From positions 241,522 through 305,521 of the forward strand of contig NZ_RQGD01000014.1 of assembly GCF_004770745.1 (NCBI RefSeq): a DNA stretch of 64,000 nt, given 5' to 3'. The notes under the pieces were generated by a model that searched no databases, was not told the DNA's origin, and saw only the letters and a list, made by a program, of their open reading frames with translations. This DNA comes from Leptospira ognonensis. GTDB taxonomy: Bacteria > Spirochaetota > Leptospiria > Leptospirales > Leptospiraceae. Positions 1 to 7,878 of the stretch are shown in pieces; within the stretch, counting starts at the first letter, position 1, and the number at the start of each line of letters is the position of its first letter. A program made the position numbers and the translations under genes.

Positions 1-453
1 AAAAATATAAGAGATTGGAGAACCAGAGTAAAGAATCGAAATTGAAATTAAGGCTAATAAATACGCCGTCATGTCATGGATATCAAATAGACTTAAGGCA
101 CTGAGAAGAGCTGCAGTAGAAAGAATATACATGGGATAAAGGATTAGTAATGCCTGCAAAAGAGAGCTCTTCTTTGCTTTTTGGTGTGCGGTGGAAACGA
201 AAGTTAGAAAGAGTATACTCATAACTCCCGATGATAGGTAAATGTAAAGATAAGAGATTTTCCCAAAAGGATTGTTAGTCTTTGTATCGAGTGTCAGATA
301 ACTTTGCACTGCGAAGAGAAAGGAGATTAGGATAACGAGAATGCTACCGATGGTAAAAGTTCGAATATTATGTTCTTTTTGAAATTCCCATAGTTCCTCC
401 TGATTTAGATACTTGCGATGCAGAAGGATATTATGCCATATTTCTAAAAACAT
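1..453 (-). CDS. Multi-spanning membrane protein, N-terminal part (cut by window edge)
   Basis: An open frame runs from ATG at 453 to the left edge without a stop, giving 151 residues. It begins MFLEIWHNILLHRKYLNQ, continues with a charged cytoplasmic stretch (ELWEFQKEHN), and then shows at least four hydrophobic segments (roughly residues 32-48, 71-88, 100-124 and 130-151). This layout, a short N-terminal amphipathic segment followed by a bundle of membrane helices, is usual for leptospiral adenylate or diguanylate cyclases whose catalytic domain comes last. That domain would lie outside the window, so the function is inferred. A 16-bp palindrome sits about ten bases upstream of the start. 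Confidence 0.6.
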   Translation of the reverse strand, partial: MFLEIWHNILLHRKYLNQEELWEFQKEHNIRTFTIGSILVILISFLFAVQSYLTLDTKTNNPFGKISYLYIYLSSGVMSILFLTFVSTAHQKAKKSSLLQALLILYPMYILSTAALLSALSLFDIHDMTAYLLALISISILYSGSPISYIF

Positions 454-464
454 TTCTGTACATC

Positions 465-480
465 ATTTGACGAATCAAAT
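465..480. promoter_or_regulatory. 16-bp palindrome before the membrane-protein start
   Basis: ATTTGA-CGAA-TCAAAT is a perfect inverted repeat with 6-bp arms and a 4-bp centre. It lies 12 bases upstream of the ATG of the leftward gene, where an operator or 5' leader hairpin would act. No regulator can be assigned. The arms resemble a LexA box, but the spacing differs by one base from the leptospiral TTTG-N5-CAAA consensus as I recall it. Confidence 0.35.
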
Positions 481-560
481 GAAATCGATAAAACATCGTA
501 AAAAAATGTTTTTTTGATATATATTTAGCATCTGAAGGCGATCTAACAGGGAAACTCAGT

Positions 561-583
561 TTGATTCTAAGTTTTAGAATCAA
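561..583. repeat. Perfect 10-bp inverted repeat in an intergenic gap
   Basis: TTGATTCTAA and TTAGAATCAA flank a GTT loop. The element lies in the 243-bp gap (454-696) between two leftward genes. It is followed by an A-run on the plus strand and has no T-run on its leftward side, so it does not look like a factor-independent terminator for the leftward transcript. Apart from this repeat, the palindrome at 465-480 and an A7/T7 dyad near 500-515, I see nothing in the gap. Confidence 0.45.
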
Positions 584-696
584 AAAAATGTTGTTAAGGA
601 TATCTTTGTCATTTAAAAAAATGAAACGTGACGAAAAATTACTTTCAAGGGACTTCCCAGTGAGAACGAACCTTTTGATTTTTTAAAACTATTTAG

Positions 697-876
697 TTAT
701 AAAATTGTAAACTTTTCATAAAATTCATTTTTTTCTCTTACAAAGACAAGCGTTTCGTTTTTATAAATCATCATTGTTTGGCCATCCGTGGGTCCATTGG
801 TACAATTTTTTGCCTCGCCAAGAATTTCGTAAAGATTTCCAGTTTTAAGATGTTTTGCAATTTTTTCTGGCTTCAT
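697..876 (-). CDS. Small DUF1653-like protein
   Basis: The 59-residue frame begins MKPEKIAKHLKTG and contains YEILGEAKN, then MMIYKN, LVFVREKNEFYEKF. This order matches the DUF1653 pattern, in which a YxVLGxA motif is followed by a strand and a WVRPxxMFxE-type motif; here VREKNEFYEKF takes the last position. The ATG (874-876) overlaps the stop of the upstream TetR gene as ATGA, so the two are very likely translated together. The protein is cytoplasmic with no signal peptide. Its biochemical role is unknown; the family is small and uncharacterised. Neighbourhood suggests it belongs to the TetR transcription unit rather than to the membrane protein further left. Confidence 0.75.
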   Translation of the reverse strand: MKPEKIAKHLKTGNLYEILGEAKNCTNGPTDGQTMMIYKNETLVFVREKNEFYEKFTIL

Positions 877-1514
877 ACTAATAATCCTCCTCCCATCTGT
901 TGCATGAGAGATGTGAACATTGCCTCACTTGAAAGTTGAGACGAGGAATTTTTCTGTTTTGAATCGATACCTTGTAAGCGCCCATCTAACACTAGCATTA
1001 CGTAACCATGTGTAAACGACCAAATCATATAAGCCATCTCCTTCGGATCACCTTTTTTTAGGATCCCATTCGCTTGCAATGTGACAACCGCTGATAATAA
1101 TACATTGAAGGATTCCATGCCTGCCAGTTCACATGCTGGATATTCTGATAGATCATGTACGCTATTTGAAAACATAAGTCTGTACAATTCTGGATTTTCG
1201 TTGGCAAATCGCAGGTAAGAGATTCCCATCGCAATAAAAGCCTCTCTCGGATGCACTTCAATTTCCTTTTTCCCATCAATCAATGCTGATTTAAATTGGA
1301 TAAAGCCCAATTCTATGAGGCTCGCAAGTAAGGATTCCTTCTTTGAAAAGTGTTTATTTGGGGCGGAGTGAGTAACGCCAATCTTTTTAGCTATTTCTCT
1401 TAAGCTAAGTGATTCAACACCTTTCTTCTTGATCCAAATCAGCGATTCATTCAGAATCGCCTCTCTAAGATTCCCATGATGGTAGCCTTTTTTTGGTTTC
1501 CTTCTTTCTAACAT
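873..1514 (-). CDS. TetR/AcrR-family regulator with WHG-type C-terminal domain
   Basis: 213 residues. Residues 10-60 (GYHHGNLREAIL through SLREIAKKIGVTHSAPNKHF) form the TetR helix-turn-helix; the YHHG start and the shape of the C-terminal half match the WHG-type ligand-binding domain group. It is divergently transcribed from the adaptor/RND efflux genes. Three TGTAG-N7-CTACA-like palindromes lie between or just inside the two divergent starts and a fourth precedes the DUF2141 gene at 6656. Local repression of efflux and autoregulation are therefore the natural inference. One palindrome (1537-1553) overlaps a TATATT -10-like element for this gene. The stop overlaps the start of the DUF1653-like gene. 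The inducing ligand is unknown. Confidence 0.9.
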   Translation of the reverse strand: MLERRKPKKGYHHGNLREAILNESLIWIKKKGVESLSLREIAKKIGVTHSAPNKHFSKKESLLASLIELGFIQFKSALIDGKKEIEVHPREAFIAMGISYLRFANENPELYRLMFSNSVHDLSEYPACELAGMESFNVLLSAVVTLQANGILKKGDPKEMAYMIWSFTHGYVMLVLDGRLQGIDSKQKNSSSQLSSEAMFTSLMQQMGGGLLV

Positions 1515-1536
1515 AGCCTGTTCAGCAAAATTTAAA

Positions 1537-1553
1537 TATAGATATTGTCTACT
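1537..1553. promoter_or_regulatory. Operator A of the efflux TetR
   Basis: On the minus strand the site reads AGTAGACAATATCTATA, which matches operator D (6609-6625) at 15 of 17 positions. It lies 23 bases upstream of the tetR start and overlaps a TATATT element (1535-1540, minus strand), a suitable place for autorepression. Confidence 0.65.
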
Positions 1554-1578
1554 TTTTTACGTTGACAGATTTTTCGCA

Positions 1579-1595
1579 TGTAGCCAGAGTCTACT
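1579..1595. promoter_or_regulatory. Operator B of the efflux TetR
   Basis: TGTAGCCAGAGTCTACT has the TGTAG-N7-CTACA design with one arm mismatch. Its centre (1587) is 42 bp from operator A and 21 bp from operator C, which is four and two helical turns. Confidence 0.6.
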
Positions 1596-1599
1596 TTAT

Positions 1600-1616
1600 T
1601 GTAGTCGATGTCTACA
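1600..1616. promoter_or_regulatory. Operator C of the efflux TetR
   Basis: TGTAGTCGATGTCTACA is a perfect 5-bp-arm palindrome with a 7-bp centre. It ends 11 bases before the ATG chosen for the adaptor gene (1628), so bound repressor would cover the promoter-proximal or leader region of the efflux operon. Confidence 0.65.
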
Positions 1617-1627
1617 TTGAGGGAATC

Positions 1628-2239
1628 ATGGCTCCATTTTTTAGAAATCTCGGTATATCTTATTCGATTTTCATTTTATCTTTCTGTGGGAAAGAAATGG
1701 AGTATGAGATACCAACTCTATTCGCGAAAGGTTATCAAGTTGAGAATTCCTTTCCGATTCAAGAAATTTTGATTCGGAGCAGAGTGGTTCGTGGAAGCAG
1801 AAAGAATGAATATTCTCTCGTATTTGATTCTAAATACAAAAATCAATTATTAGCATATAAACCTAGTAAGATTCAATTGAATCTACCCTATCTGAATGCA
1901 CCTTCCTTTTTTGTAAGTATCACCTATAAGGACGCACAGATACTGAGTAGCTTCCATTTCCCCGAAGGTTGGATTGATTCGGCGGAACTTGACGGTTATT
2001 TTTATATTAAAAATTCACAAGGTTGGAGTGTACCAATCAATGTCATTTATTCACCACTTGGTGAAAATCAATATGTGATCAAGCTTTCTAACGGGCGAGT
2101 TTCAACCTTACAAGTAAATGTAATCGAGGTAGCGAATGACCAGGCAATCATAATGGGCAAACTAGAAAAAGGTGATATTCTAATAAGCTCCAGGCAAAGC
2201 GAAATGATTGATGGAATGACTGTTAAGGTAAATCTATGA
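1628..2239 (+). CDS. Compact efflux adaptor-like lipoprotein (membrane fusion protein remnant)
   Basis: I choose ATG at 1628, preceded by GAGGG at 1619-1623; an earlier TTG at 1562 in the same frame would put operators B and C inside the gene. The product is then 203 residues. It begins with a hydrophobic signal ending SFCGKE, a relaxed lipobox-like site with an unusual F at -1. The rest is beta-rich and ends GDILISS ... MIDGMTVKVNL, which is the typical last strand of RND membrane fusion proteins (GD-x-V ... DGMxV). Normal adaptors are 300-400 residues with a helical hairpin; no hairpin or lipoyl pair is evident here. The last 4 bases overlap the RND gene. Role as periplasmic adaptor for that pump is inferred from the C-terminus and context. 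Confidence 0.6.
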   Translation: MAPFFRNLGISYSIFILSFCGKEMEYEIPTLFAKGYQVENSFPIQEILIRSRVVRGSRKNEYSLVFDSKYKNQLLAYKPSKIQLNLPYLNAPSFFVSITYKDAQILSSFHFPEGWIDSAELDGYFYIKNSQGWSVPINVIYSPLGENQYVIKLSNGRVSTLQVNVIEVANDQAIIMGKLEKGDILISSRQSEMIDGMTVKVNL

Positions 2240-5200
2240 AATTTGCAAATTTTGTCTTAGAAAGAAAAAGCTTAATTTTTACAATATTCACATTCTTTGC
2301 CCTTCTTGGGATTTTAGAATTTTTCGTTATGCCAAGAGAAGAGGACCCTAGATTAAAAGAGAGATTTGGTGTGTTAAAGATCGTATATCCTGGGGCAACA
2401 CTTGAAATGATGAGTCGCTTAGTGACGATTCCAACGGAAGAAGCCCTGGCAGAAATCCCTTCTATTCGAACATTAGAAGTTAGAGTTCGTCCTGAGGTGA
2501 TGATCGCTGAAATAAGACTTCAGGACAATTTAGGCAGTGATCAGGAGATCAATGATGCTTGGAAAAGAATCGAGGACGCGATAAAAAAGATTGAAACAAA
2601 ATATCCACCTGGCCTCCAACCATGGGATTTAAATCGAAGAGTTACTGAGCAGGAAACAATTTTAATTGCTCTAACAGGCTCAGATGATGTTCTCTATTTG
2701 AAGGACGAAATTGATAAACTTCGGACGGAGTTGCTTAAAAATCAAAATGTTGCAAAGGTAAATCGAATCGCCGATCCAGAAGAAGAGATTGAAATTTTCA
2801 TTCCTAAAAAAATTTTAGAGGAGAAGGGGATATCTCTCCGATTTTTCTCGGATTGGATTTCCGCTGCGAATCATAGCATCCCACCAGGAACTATGCGGCT
2901 CAACACTCAAAAAGCATTGGTAAAAACGGATGGATGGTTTGGAGACCTTCCATCGATTTCACAATTAAGTATACCGTTGCCTGGGGGAGAGTTAAGGAGC
3001 ATCGGAGATCTTGGTGAAGTAAAATCAAAACCCAAATTTCCTATAACTGAAATTATGCGCTCACGAGGATCACCTGCCGTTGGTCTTGGAATTGTTGCTA
3101 AAAATAATATCAATCTTGTCCAATTTGGAGAGCAAATCGAATTGGTGGTAAAAAAATGGCAGATCAAAAATCCCTTGCTTAATGCCGAGATCATCAACTC
3201 GCAACCAAGTTATGTAGCAAGCAGACTCTCTGAACTTGGATGGAATCTTTTCTCTGGTATTCTGATAGTTGCGCTAGTTCTGATTAGTATGATGGGTTTT
3301 AGGATTGGCATTCTCTCTGCAATCATCGTTCCAGTTATTGCTATCATTAGTTTGGGTATTTATGGAATGTTTGGTGGAGTTCTGCATCAGATTTCAATTG
3401 CCGCTTTTGTCATGGCTCTCGGACTTTTGATAGATAATGTGATTGTCGTTTTAGAAAGCATCCAAGAAAAAATTGATGAAGGATCCGAGCTGATTTCGTC
3501 TGTTAAAGTTACGATCTCGAATTTAGCATTCCCTTTATTTAGTGCCACAGGGACCACTCTTGCGTCTTTCATTCCCCTTCTTGGGTCGAGCGGCAATTCG
3601 GCAGATTTTACTCGTGCCATTCCTATCATTAATATGCTAACTCTTTCAGTTAGTTTTTTATTTGCACTCTTAGTGACTCCCCTTCTAGGGGCCATATTTT
3701 TAAGACCAAAACGGAAAACTAAGGTTTCCTATTATGAAATTGTGGCACGAAAGATTGGTACATGGATACCCGGATACGCAACAACGATTTTGTTAGGAGC
3801 TGTTGTCTTATTTTTGATTGCCATGGCAGGCTTTGGCTCTTTGCCAAAAAAATTCTTTCCTGATGCCGACCGAGACCAACTGATTTTAGATCTAAGATTG
3901 CCAGAAGGAACGGATATCTCAAAAACAAATGAGGTCGCAAGAGAGGTAGAATCCTGGTTGCAATCTGATAAGAGATTAAAATCTATAAATGTGTTTGTTG
4001 GTAGGACAGTTCCTTTATTTTATTATAATCTAACTCAATCACCAAATAGCCCACAAATCGCACAGTTCATTCTTAAATTGGAGAATATCAAGGAAAAAGA
4101 AGTCTTCAAAAAAGATTTTCAAAAAATTTTAGATACGAAATTGTATTCTGGAATTGCCGTATTACAGGAATTAAAACAAGGCCCACCGGTGAAAGCTCCT
4201 ATTGAAATTAGATTGTTTACAGAAAATAAAGATGACTTATTTAAATCTCATCAAGAAATTCTAAGGGCACTTTACAAAACAAAAGGATTAAAAGACATTC
4301 GCTCCGATCTTGGTGTAGGAACACCAGTTTTGAATTGGGAGAGCGATGATGCTTCGCTTTCTAGATATCGTACTTCTAGATCGGATGTTACGCTTTCTAT
4401 TTTATCACAAACACGAGGCTTACCTATAGGATTTTATAGGGGAGGGGAAAGGCCAATTCCCATTGTACTTAGAACTCTCAGTAAGGATTCCATTTTACCC
4501 TCTACCATTTCAGAAAGTCCCCTAGTTTCTACTAGAACGGAAACATTAAAACTTTCTTCTGTTACTCACCTAACATTAATATGGGAACCTTCACTGCTGT
4601 ATCGGAGAAATCGAGAAACAGGGGTCAATTTTTTTGCAGAGGTCACAAATGGGTATTCTGCAGAGGCGCTTACCAAAATGCTTGCGCTTCGTTTGGAGAA
4701 GATTCAATTTCCAGAGTCTGTTAGGTGGGAATTCGGAGGAGAACAAGCAGAATCGGGAAGTGCCAATCAATCTCTGATTGCGGTTGCTCCACTAGGCATG
4801 ATGGTTTTGATTTCGTTTTTATTACTCGAATTCGGTAGCTGGAAAAAAACGGGCATCATATTACTCACCGTTCCTCTTTCTATGATTGGTGTCGTCCCGG
4901 GATTGTTATTGTCTGGAAAACCCTTTGGTTTTTTGTCCCTCCTTGGCATTTTTGCTTTGGTAGGGATCGTGGTGAACAATGGGATTCTATTATTAGATTA
5001 TATTGGTCAAGCGACGGCAAAAGGAGATTCGATACGTATCGCAATAGAATTTTCATTATCAAAGCGGATCAGACCCATCCTTCTTACAACTTTAACTACG
5101 ATTGCTGGTCTTCTACCCCTTGCCTTGACGGATGCAACATTATGGCCTCCCTTTGCTTGGACGATGATTTCTGGTCTCCTAGTCTCAACTTTATTGACTT

Positions 5201-6567
5201 TACTGGTTGTTCCAGCCGCAACCTATCTAGCGTTCAGTGAGAAGCCGGACGTAAAACGAAAACGAAAGAATTTTGATCTCGGAAAAATTCGGAAATTAAT
5301 TCCTTACATTTATATCATTGGATTGATCGCAACATTCTCTTTTCCTCTCCAAGCAGATTCACCTGTCTTGACTTGGAAGGATATTGTTAGGAAAGCCGAG
5401 GAGTCGCCGAGGGTAAAGATTGCCTGGGAAGAATGGAAGAGAAAAAATCTTGAGAAAGAGAAATTCGAGCATGCAGTTTACTATCCGAAATTAGGACTAT
5501 CTGTTGAGCATATAGACAGAAATAAAACCTTATTTCCAAATGCTAGTTTGCCGGTTGTAGCAGGAATCAATCCTAGCTATTGGACAGGTGGTGTTGAATT
5601 GCAACAGACATTATTTGATCCGGCAAATTGGTTTGCTGTTTCAAAGGCCCTTGATTATTCAGAAGAAGCGCAACGTCTCTTGTCTTATCGTGCTAAGGAA
5701 ACATCGCAATCGGAAGCCTTGCTCTCATTCGTTACGATTCATCGGATCAAAATCAAAAAACAAAATTTAATGGAATTAAAACAGTCCTTGGGTATCCGAT
5801 TTGCCGAACTGAAAAGATTATACGCGATCGGGCAAGTTACGGAAAGCGAATTGTTCCGAATAGAACAAGCGTTGAGCCAAGCAAAAATATCCCTGGAAGA
5901 ATTAGAGGAGAAAGAGAAGGTCGCCGGTCTAGTATTAAGAAGGAACTTAGGAATGGATGAAGACATTGTAATCGGTATCCTTCCGAAAGAAGAGGAATTA
6001 GAAGTTCTGCGAGAAAATGAAGAGAATCCTGAGAGATTAGAACTTGTGTCAATCCGAAAGAAAATATTAGCACTTCAGGAAAAGAAAAAATCAATAGAGT
6101 ATGAAGCCCTACCAAAGTTAGTTGCTAAGGGAAGTTACGTTTATTTGAACAACAATCAATTTAACACAGATAACTGGGGGCAACTTTCACTTGGAGTGAG
6201 CGTTAATCCTTTTGATGGTGGCGTTAGAAAAATTCGTATAGAAGAAACCGAATCGGAAATCAGAAGCACGAGAGAAGAGTTTAATGATTTAGTGCGAGCA
6301 CTCACACTAGAGAAAGAAGATTCGCTCACACAAGTTAAAGTCAAAAAATATGAAGTGAGCATCCGACAAACAAATGTCATCAAATCAAAAAATGCTTCTA
6401 AAAAGGAATATGAAAGGTCAAAAACAGGAAAGTCAAACATCAACTCTTGGATTGATGCCGAAATCCTTTACTCCGAGGAAAAAGACAGATATGAAATGAG
6501 TAAAATCGATCTCATTGAGCGACTGATACGCTATCGGAATGTACTCGGGATTGGATATGACATTTAA
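2236..6567 (+). CDS. RND efflux permease fused to a TolC-like outer-membrane factor
   Basis: 1,443 residues in one uninterrupted frame. Residues 1-1010 are an AcrB-family RND permease: TM1 near 12-30, a first periplasmic domain, TM bundle 335-490 with the LLIDNVIVV segment carrying the proton-relay-type Asp400, a second periplasmic domain, and a second bundle 785-1005. Residues 1041-1443 look like an outer-membrane factor: TWKDIVRKAEESPRVKIAWEE opens the domain, long heptad helices follow, and NPFDGGVRKIRIEE closes a repeat. Between them, residues 1019-1040 are a positively charged, hydrophobic stretch ending FPLQA-DSP, resembling a signal peptide with a signal-peptidase-I-type site. Pump and channel must end in different membranes, so cleavage at about 1040 is an attractive inference. 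No in-frame ATG lies near the junction. The pump exports small molecules; its substrate is unknown. Confidence 0.9.
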   Translation: MKFANFVLERKSLIFTIFTFFALLGILEFFVMPREEDPRLKERFGVLKIVYPGATLEMMSRLVTIPTEEALAEIPSIRTLEVRVRPEVMIAEIRLQDNLGSDQEINDAWKRIEDAIKKIETKYPPGLQPWDLNRRVTEQETILIALTGSDDVLYLKDEIDKLRTELLKNQNVAKVNRIADPEEEIEIFIPKKILEEKGISLRFFSDWISAANHSIPPGTMRLNTQKALVKTDGWFGDLPSISQLSIPLPGGELRSIGDLGEVKSKPKFPITEIMRSRGSPAVGLGIVAKNNINLVQFGEQIELVVKKWQIKNPLLNAEIINSQPSYVASRLSELGWNLFSGILIVALVLISMMGFRIGILSAIIVPVIAIISLGIYGMFGGVLHQISIAAFVMALGLLIDNVIVVLESIQEKIDEGSELISSVKVTISNLAFPLFSATGTTLASFIPLLGSSGNSADFTRAIPIINMLTLSVSFLFALLVTPLLGAIFLRPKRKTKVSYYEIVARKIGTWIPGYATTILLGAVVLFLIAMAGFGSLPKKFFPDADRDQLILDLRLPEGTDISKTNEVAREVESWLQSDKRLKSINVFVGRTVPLFYYNLTQSPNSPQIAQFILKLENIKEKEVFKKDFQKILDTKLYSGIAVLQELKQGPPVKAPIEIRLFTENKDDLFKSHQEILRALYKTKGLKDIRSDLGVGTPVLNWESDDASLSRYRTSRSDVTLSILSQTRGLPIGFYRGGERPIPIVLRTLSKDSILPSTISESPLVSTRTETLKLSSVTHLTLIWEPSLLYRRNRETGVNFFAEVTNGYSAEALTKMLALRLEKIQFPESVRWEFGGEQAESGSANQSLIAVAPLGMMVLISFLLLEFGSWKKTGIILLTVPLSMIGVVPGLLLSGKPFGFLSLLGIFALVGIVVNNGILLLDYIGQATAKGDSIRIAIEFSLSKRIRPILLTTLTTIAGLLPLALTDATLWPPFAWTMISGLLVSTLLTLLVVPAATYLAFSEKPDVKRKRKNFDLGKIRKLIPYIYIIGLIATFSFPLQADSPVLTWKDIVRKAEESPRVKIAWEEWKRKNLEKEKFEHAVYYPKLGLSVEHIDRNKTLFPNASLPVVAGINPSYWTGGVELQQTLFDPANWFAVSKALDYSEEAQRLLSYRAKETSQSEALLSFVTIHRIKIKKQNLMELKQSLGIRFAELKRLYAIGQVTESELFRIEQALSQAKISLEELEEKEKVAGLVLRRNLGMDEDIVIGILPKEEELEVLRENEENPERLELVSIRKKILALQEKKKSIEYEALPKLVAKGSYVYLNNNQFNTDNWGQLSLGVSVNPFDGGVRKIRIEETESEIRSTREEFNDLVRALTLEKEDSLTQVKVKKYEVSIRQTNVIKSKNASKKEYERSKTGKSNINSWIDAEILYSEEKDRYEMSKIDLIERLIRYRNVLGIGYDI

Positions 6568-6581
6568 AAGCTAAAAAAAAT

Positions 6582-6608
6582 TTGACAAAGAACTGAGTAT
6601 TTTATAAA
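6582..6608 (+). promoter_or_regulatory. Probable promoter of the DUF2141 operon
   Basis: TTGACA at 6582-6587 is followed, after 15 bp, by TATAAA at 6603-6608. Operator D starts at the next base, so transcription would begin within or beside the operator. Confidence 0.5.
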
Positions 6609-6625
6609 TGTAGACAATATCTACA
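6609..6625. promoter_or_regulatory. Operator D of the efflux TetR
   Basis: TGTAGACAATATCTACA is a perfect palindrome with 6-bp arms (TGTAGA/TCTACA) and a 5-bp centre. It is the best version of the motif seen three times near 1540-1616, and sits at the start of the DUF2141 transcript, 4.99 kb downstream of the divergent region. Confidence 0.7.
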
Positions 6626-6655
6626 TAGTTTACAATGACAACATAGGAGAACTTT

Positions 6656-7087
6656 ATGAAAAAAACGGGCATAGTGATCGCAGGATTTTTAGCAATTTTT
6701 CAATCACAACTTCAAGCAATTGATCTGGATGTGGAAGTCCAGCGGCGGATCTCGAATTCATCCATAATCAGCTGTGCCATATTTGAGTCAGCAGATGGTT
6801 TCCCTTCGGATTCGAGCAAGAGGTTACTCGGTGTGATCGCTGTAATCGAAAAGGAGAACAAGCCGATTTGTAAGTTTAAAGGATTGGCTTTAAAAAAATA
6901 CGCAGTTGCCGTTCTTGAAGATTTGAATGGAAACGGGGGCATGGACAAAACGATGATAGGGATGCCAAAGGAACCTTGGGGTGTTTCCAATAATGCGCCG
7001 ATGCATACTTTCGGTCCCCCGACGTTTGAAGAAGCAAGTTTCCAGTTAACAACTAACAAAACCATTCAGATTAAATTGAATCCATAA
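6656..7087 (+). CDS. Secreted DUF2141-family protein
   Basis: 143 residues with a signal peptide (MKKTGIVIAGFLAIFQSQLQA, cut before IDLDVE). The mature part shows the DUF2141 pattern: ISCAIFESADGFP near the start, then YAVAVLEDLNGNGGMD, GMPKEPWGVSNNAP and a terminal strand. It is probably a small periplasmic beta-sandwich protein; the family has no known biochemical activity, although it is often found near envelope or transport genes. AGGAGA at 6644-6649 serves as ribosome binding site. The preceding promoter and operator D suggest repression by the TetR protein encoded at 873-1514. The SDR gene follows five bases after its stop. Confidence 0.85.
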   Translation: MKKTGIVIAGFLAIFQSQLQAIDLDVEVQRRISNSSIISCAIFESADGFPSDSSKRLLGVIAVIEKENKPICKFKGLALKKYAVAVLEDLNGNGGMDKTMIGMPKEPWGVSNNAPMHTFGPPTFEEASFQLTTNKTIQIKLNP

Positions 7088-7092
7088 TCCTT

Positions 7093-7878
7093 ATGAAAAA
7101 TTTAAACAAATACAGAAAGTCTGCTCTTATCACAGGTGCAAGTGAGGGAATCGGAAAAGATTTCGCTTTTGAATTGGCTAAACAAGGATTCTCTCTCTAC
7201 CTTGTTGCTAGGAATCAAGGGAAGTTGGAGGAAGTCCGAAATGAATTGAGAGAAAAATTCGATGTCTCTGTATCAATCCATTCGAAAGATTTGAGTGATT
7301 CAAAATCCGTCTCTTCTTTAATAGAGGAGACAAAAGAATTCAGTTTCGGGATCGTCGTGCTCGCCGCTGGGTTTGGATCAGGAGGCGAATTTGCCTCCTT
7401 ACCAGTTGATACAGAGCTCAACATCGTGGATTTGAATTGCAGAAGTATTGTACAACTCTCTCATCATTTTATCAAACGATCCGAAGGCAAAGAAAGTTTA
7501 GGCTTAATTTTATTTGGGTCTCTTGTAGGTTTTCAAGGGGTGCCATGGACAGCAACTTATGCGGCTTCAAAGGCATTTGTACAAAGTTTTGCGGAAGGAT
7601 TGTACGGCGAAAATCGTGGTAAGGGAATAGATGTTCTCTCGGTCGCACCAGGGCCCGTCAATTCGGGGTTTGGTGGACGAGCAGGGATGAAAATGGGGAT
7701 GTCGCAATCACCAAACGGTATTGCCAAAATTTCGTTATCTGAACTTGGTAAATCCGCAACAGTGCGTCCTGGATTTTTATCAAAATTTTTAGGTTACTCA
7801 TTATCAACTTTACCAAGAAATCTGCGCTCTTTGATTTTAAAAAAAATTATGGCCTCGATGGTGTTTGGGAAAACATGA
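7093..7878 (+). CDS. Short-chain dehydrogenase/reductase (DltE/YqjQ-like)
   Basis: 261 residues with a full classical SDR core: TGASEGIG nucleotide-binding loop at residues 14-21, AAGFGSGGEF in place of the NNAG motif, LFGSLVG carrying the catalytic Ser, and YAASK as the Tyr-x-x-x-Lys pair, followed by PGPVNSGF. The C-terminus has the hydrophobic extension common in membrane-associated SDRs such as 17-beta-hydroxysteroid-dehydrogenase-like enzymes. It should be an NAD(P)-dependent oxidoreductase acting on a hydroxyl or carbonyl substrate that cannot be named. It sits between the DUF2141 gene (5-bp gap) and a lipoprotein gene (ATGA overlap), so all three form one operon under operator D. Confidence 0.88.
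   Translation: MKNLNKYRKSALITGASEGIGKDFAFELAKQGFSLYLVARNQGKLEEVRNELREKFDVSVSIHSKDLSDSKSVSSLIEETKEFSFGIVVLAAGFGSGGEFASLPVDTELNIVDLNCRSIVQLSHHFIKRSEGKESLGLILFGSLVGFQGVPWTATYAASKAFVQSFAEGLYGENRGKGIDVLSVAPGPVNSGFGGRAGMKMGMSQSPNGIAKISLSELGKSATVRPGFLSKFLGYSLSTLPRNLRSLILKKIMASMVFGKT

Noticed and set aside
466..479. LexA-box-like TTTG...CAAA palindrome
   Set aside because: The spacing is six bases; the leptospiral SOS box, as I recall, has five, and the site is not next to DNA-repair genes.
561..583. Rho-independent terminator for the TetR/DUF1653 transcript
   Set aside because: The stem is perfect but the T-run is on the wrong side for leftward transcription, so it is listed only as an inverted repeat.
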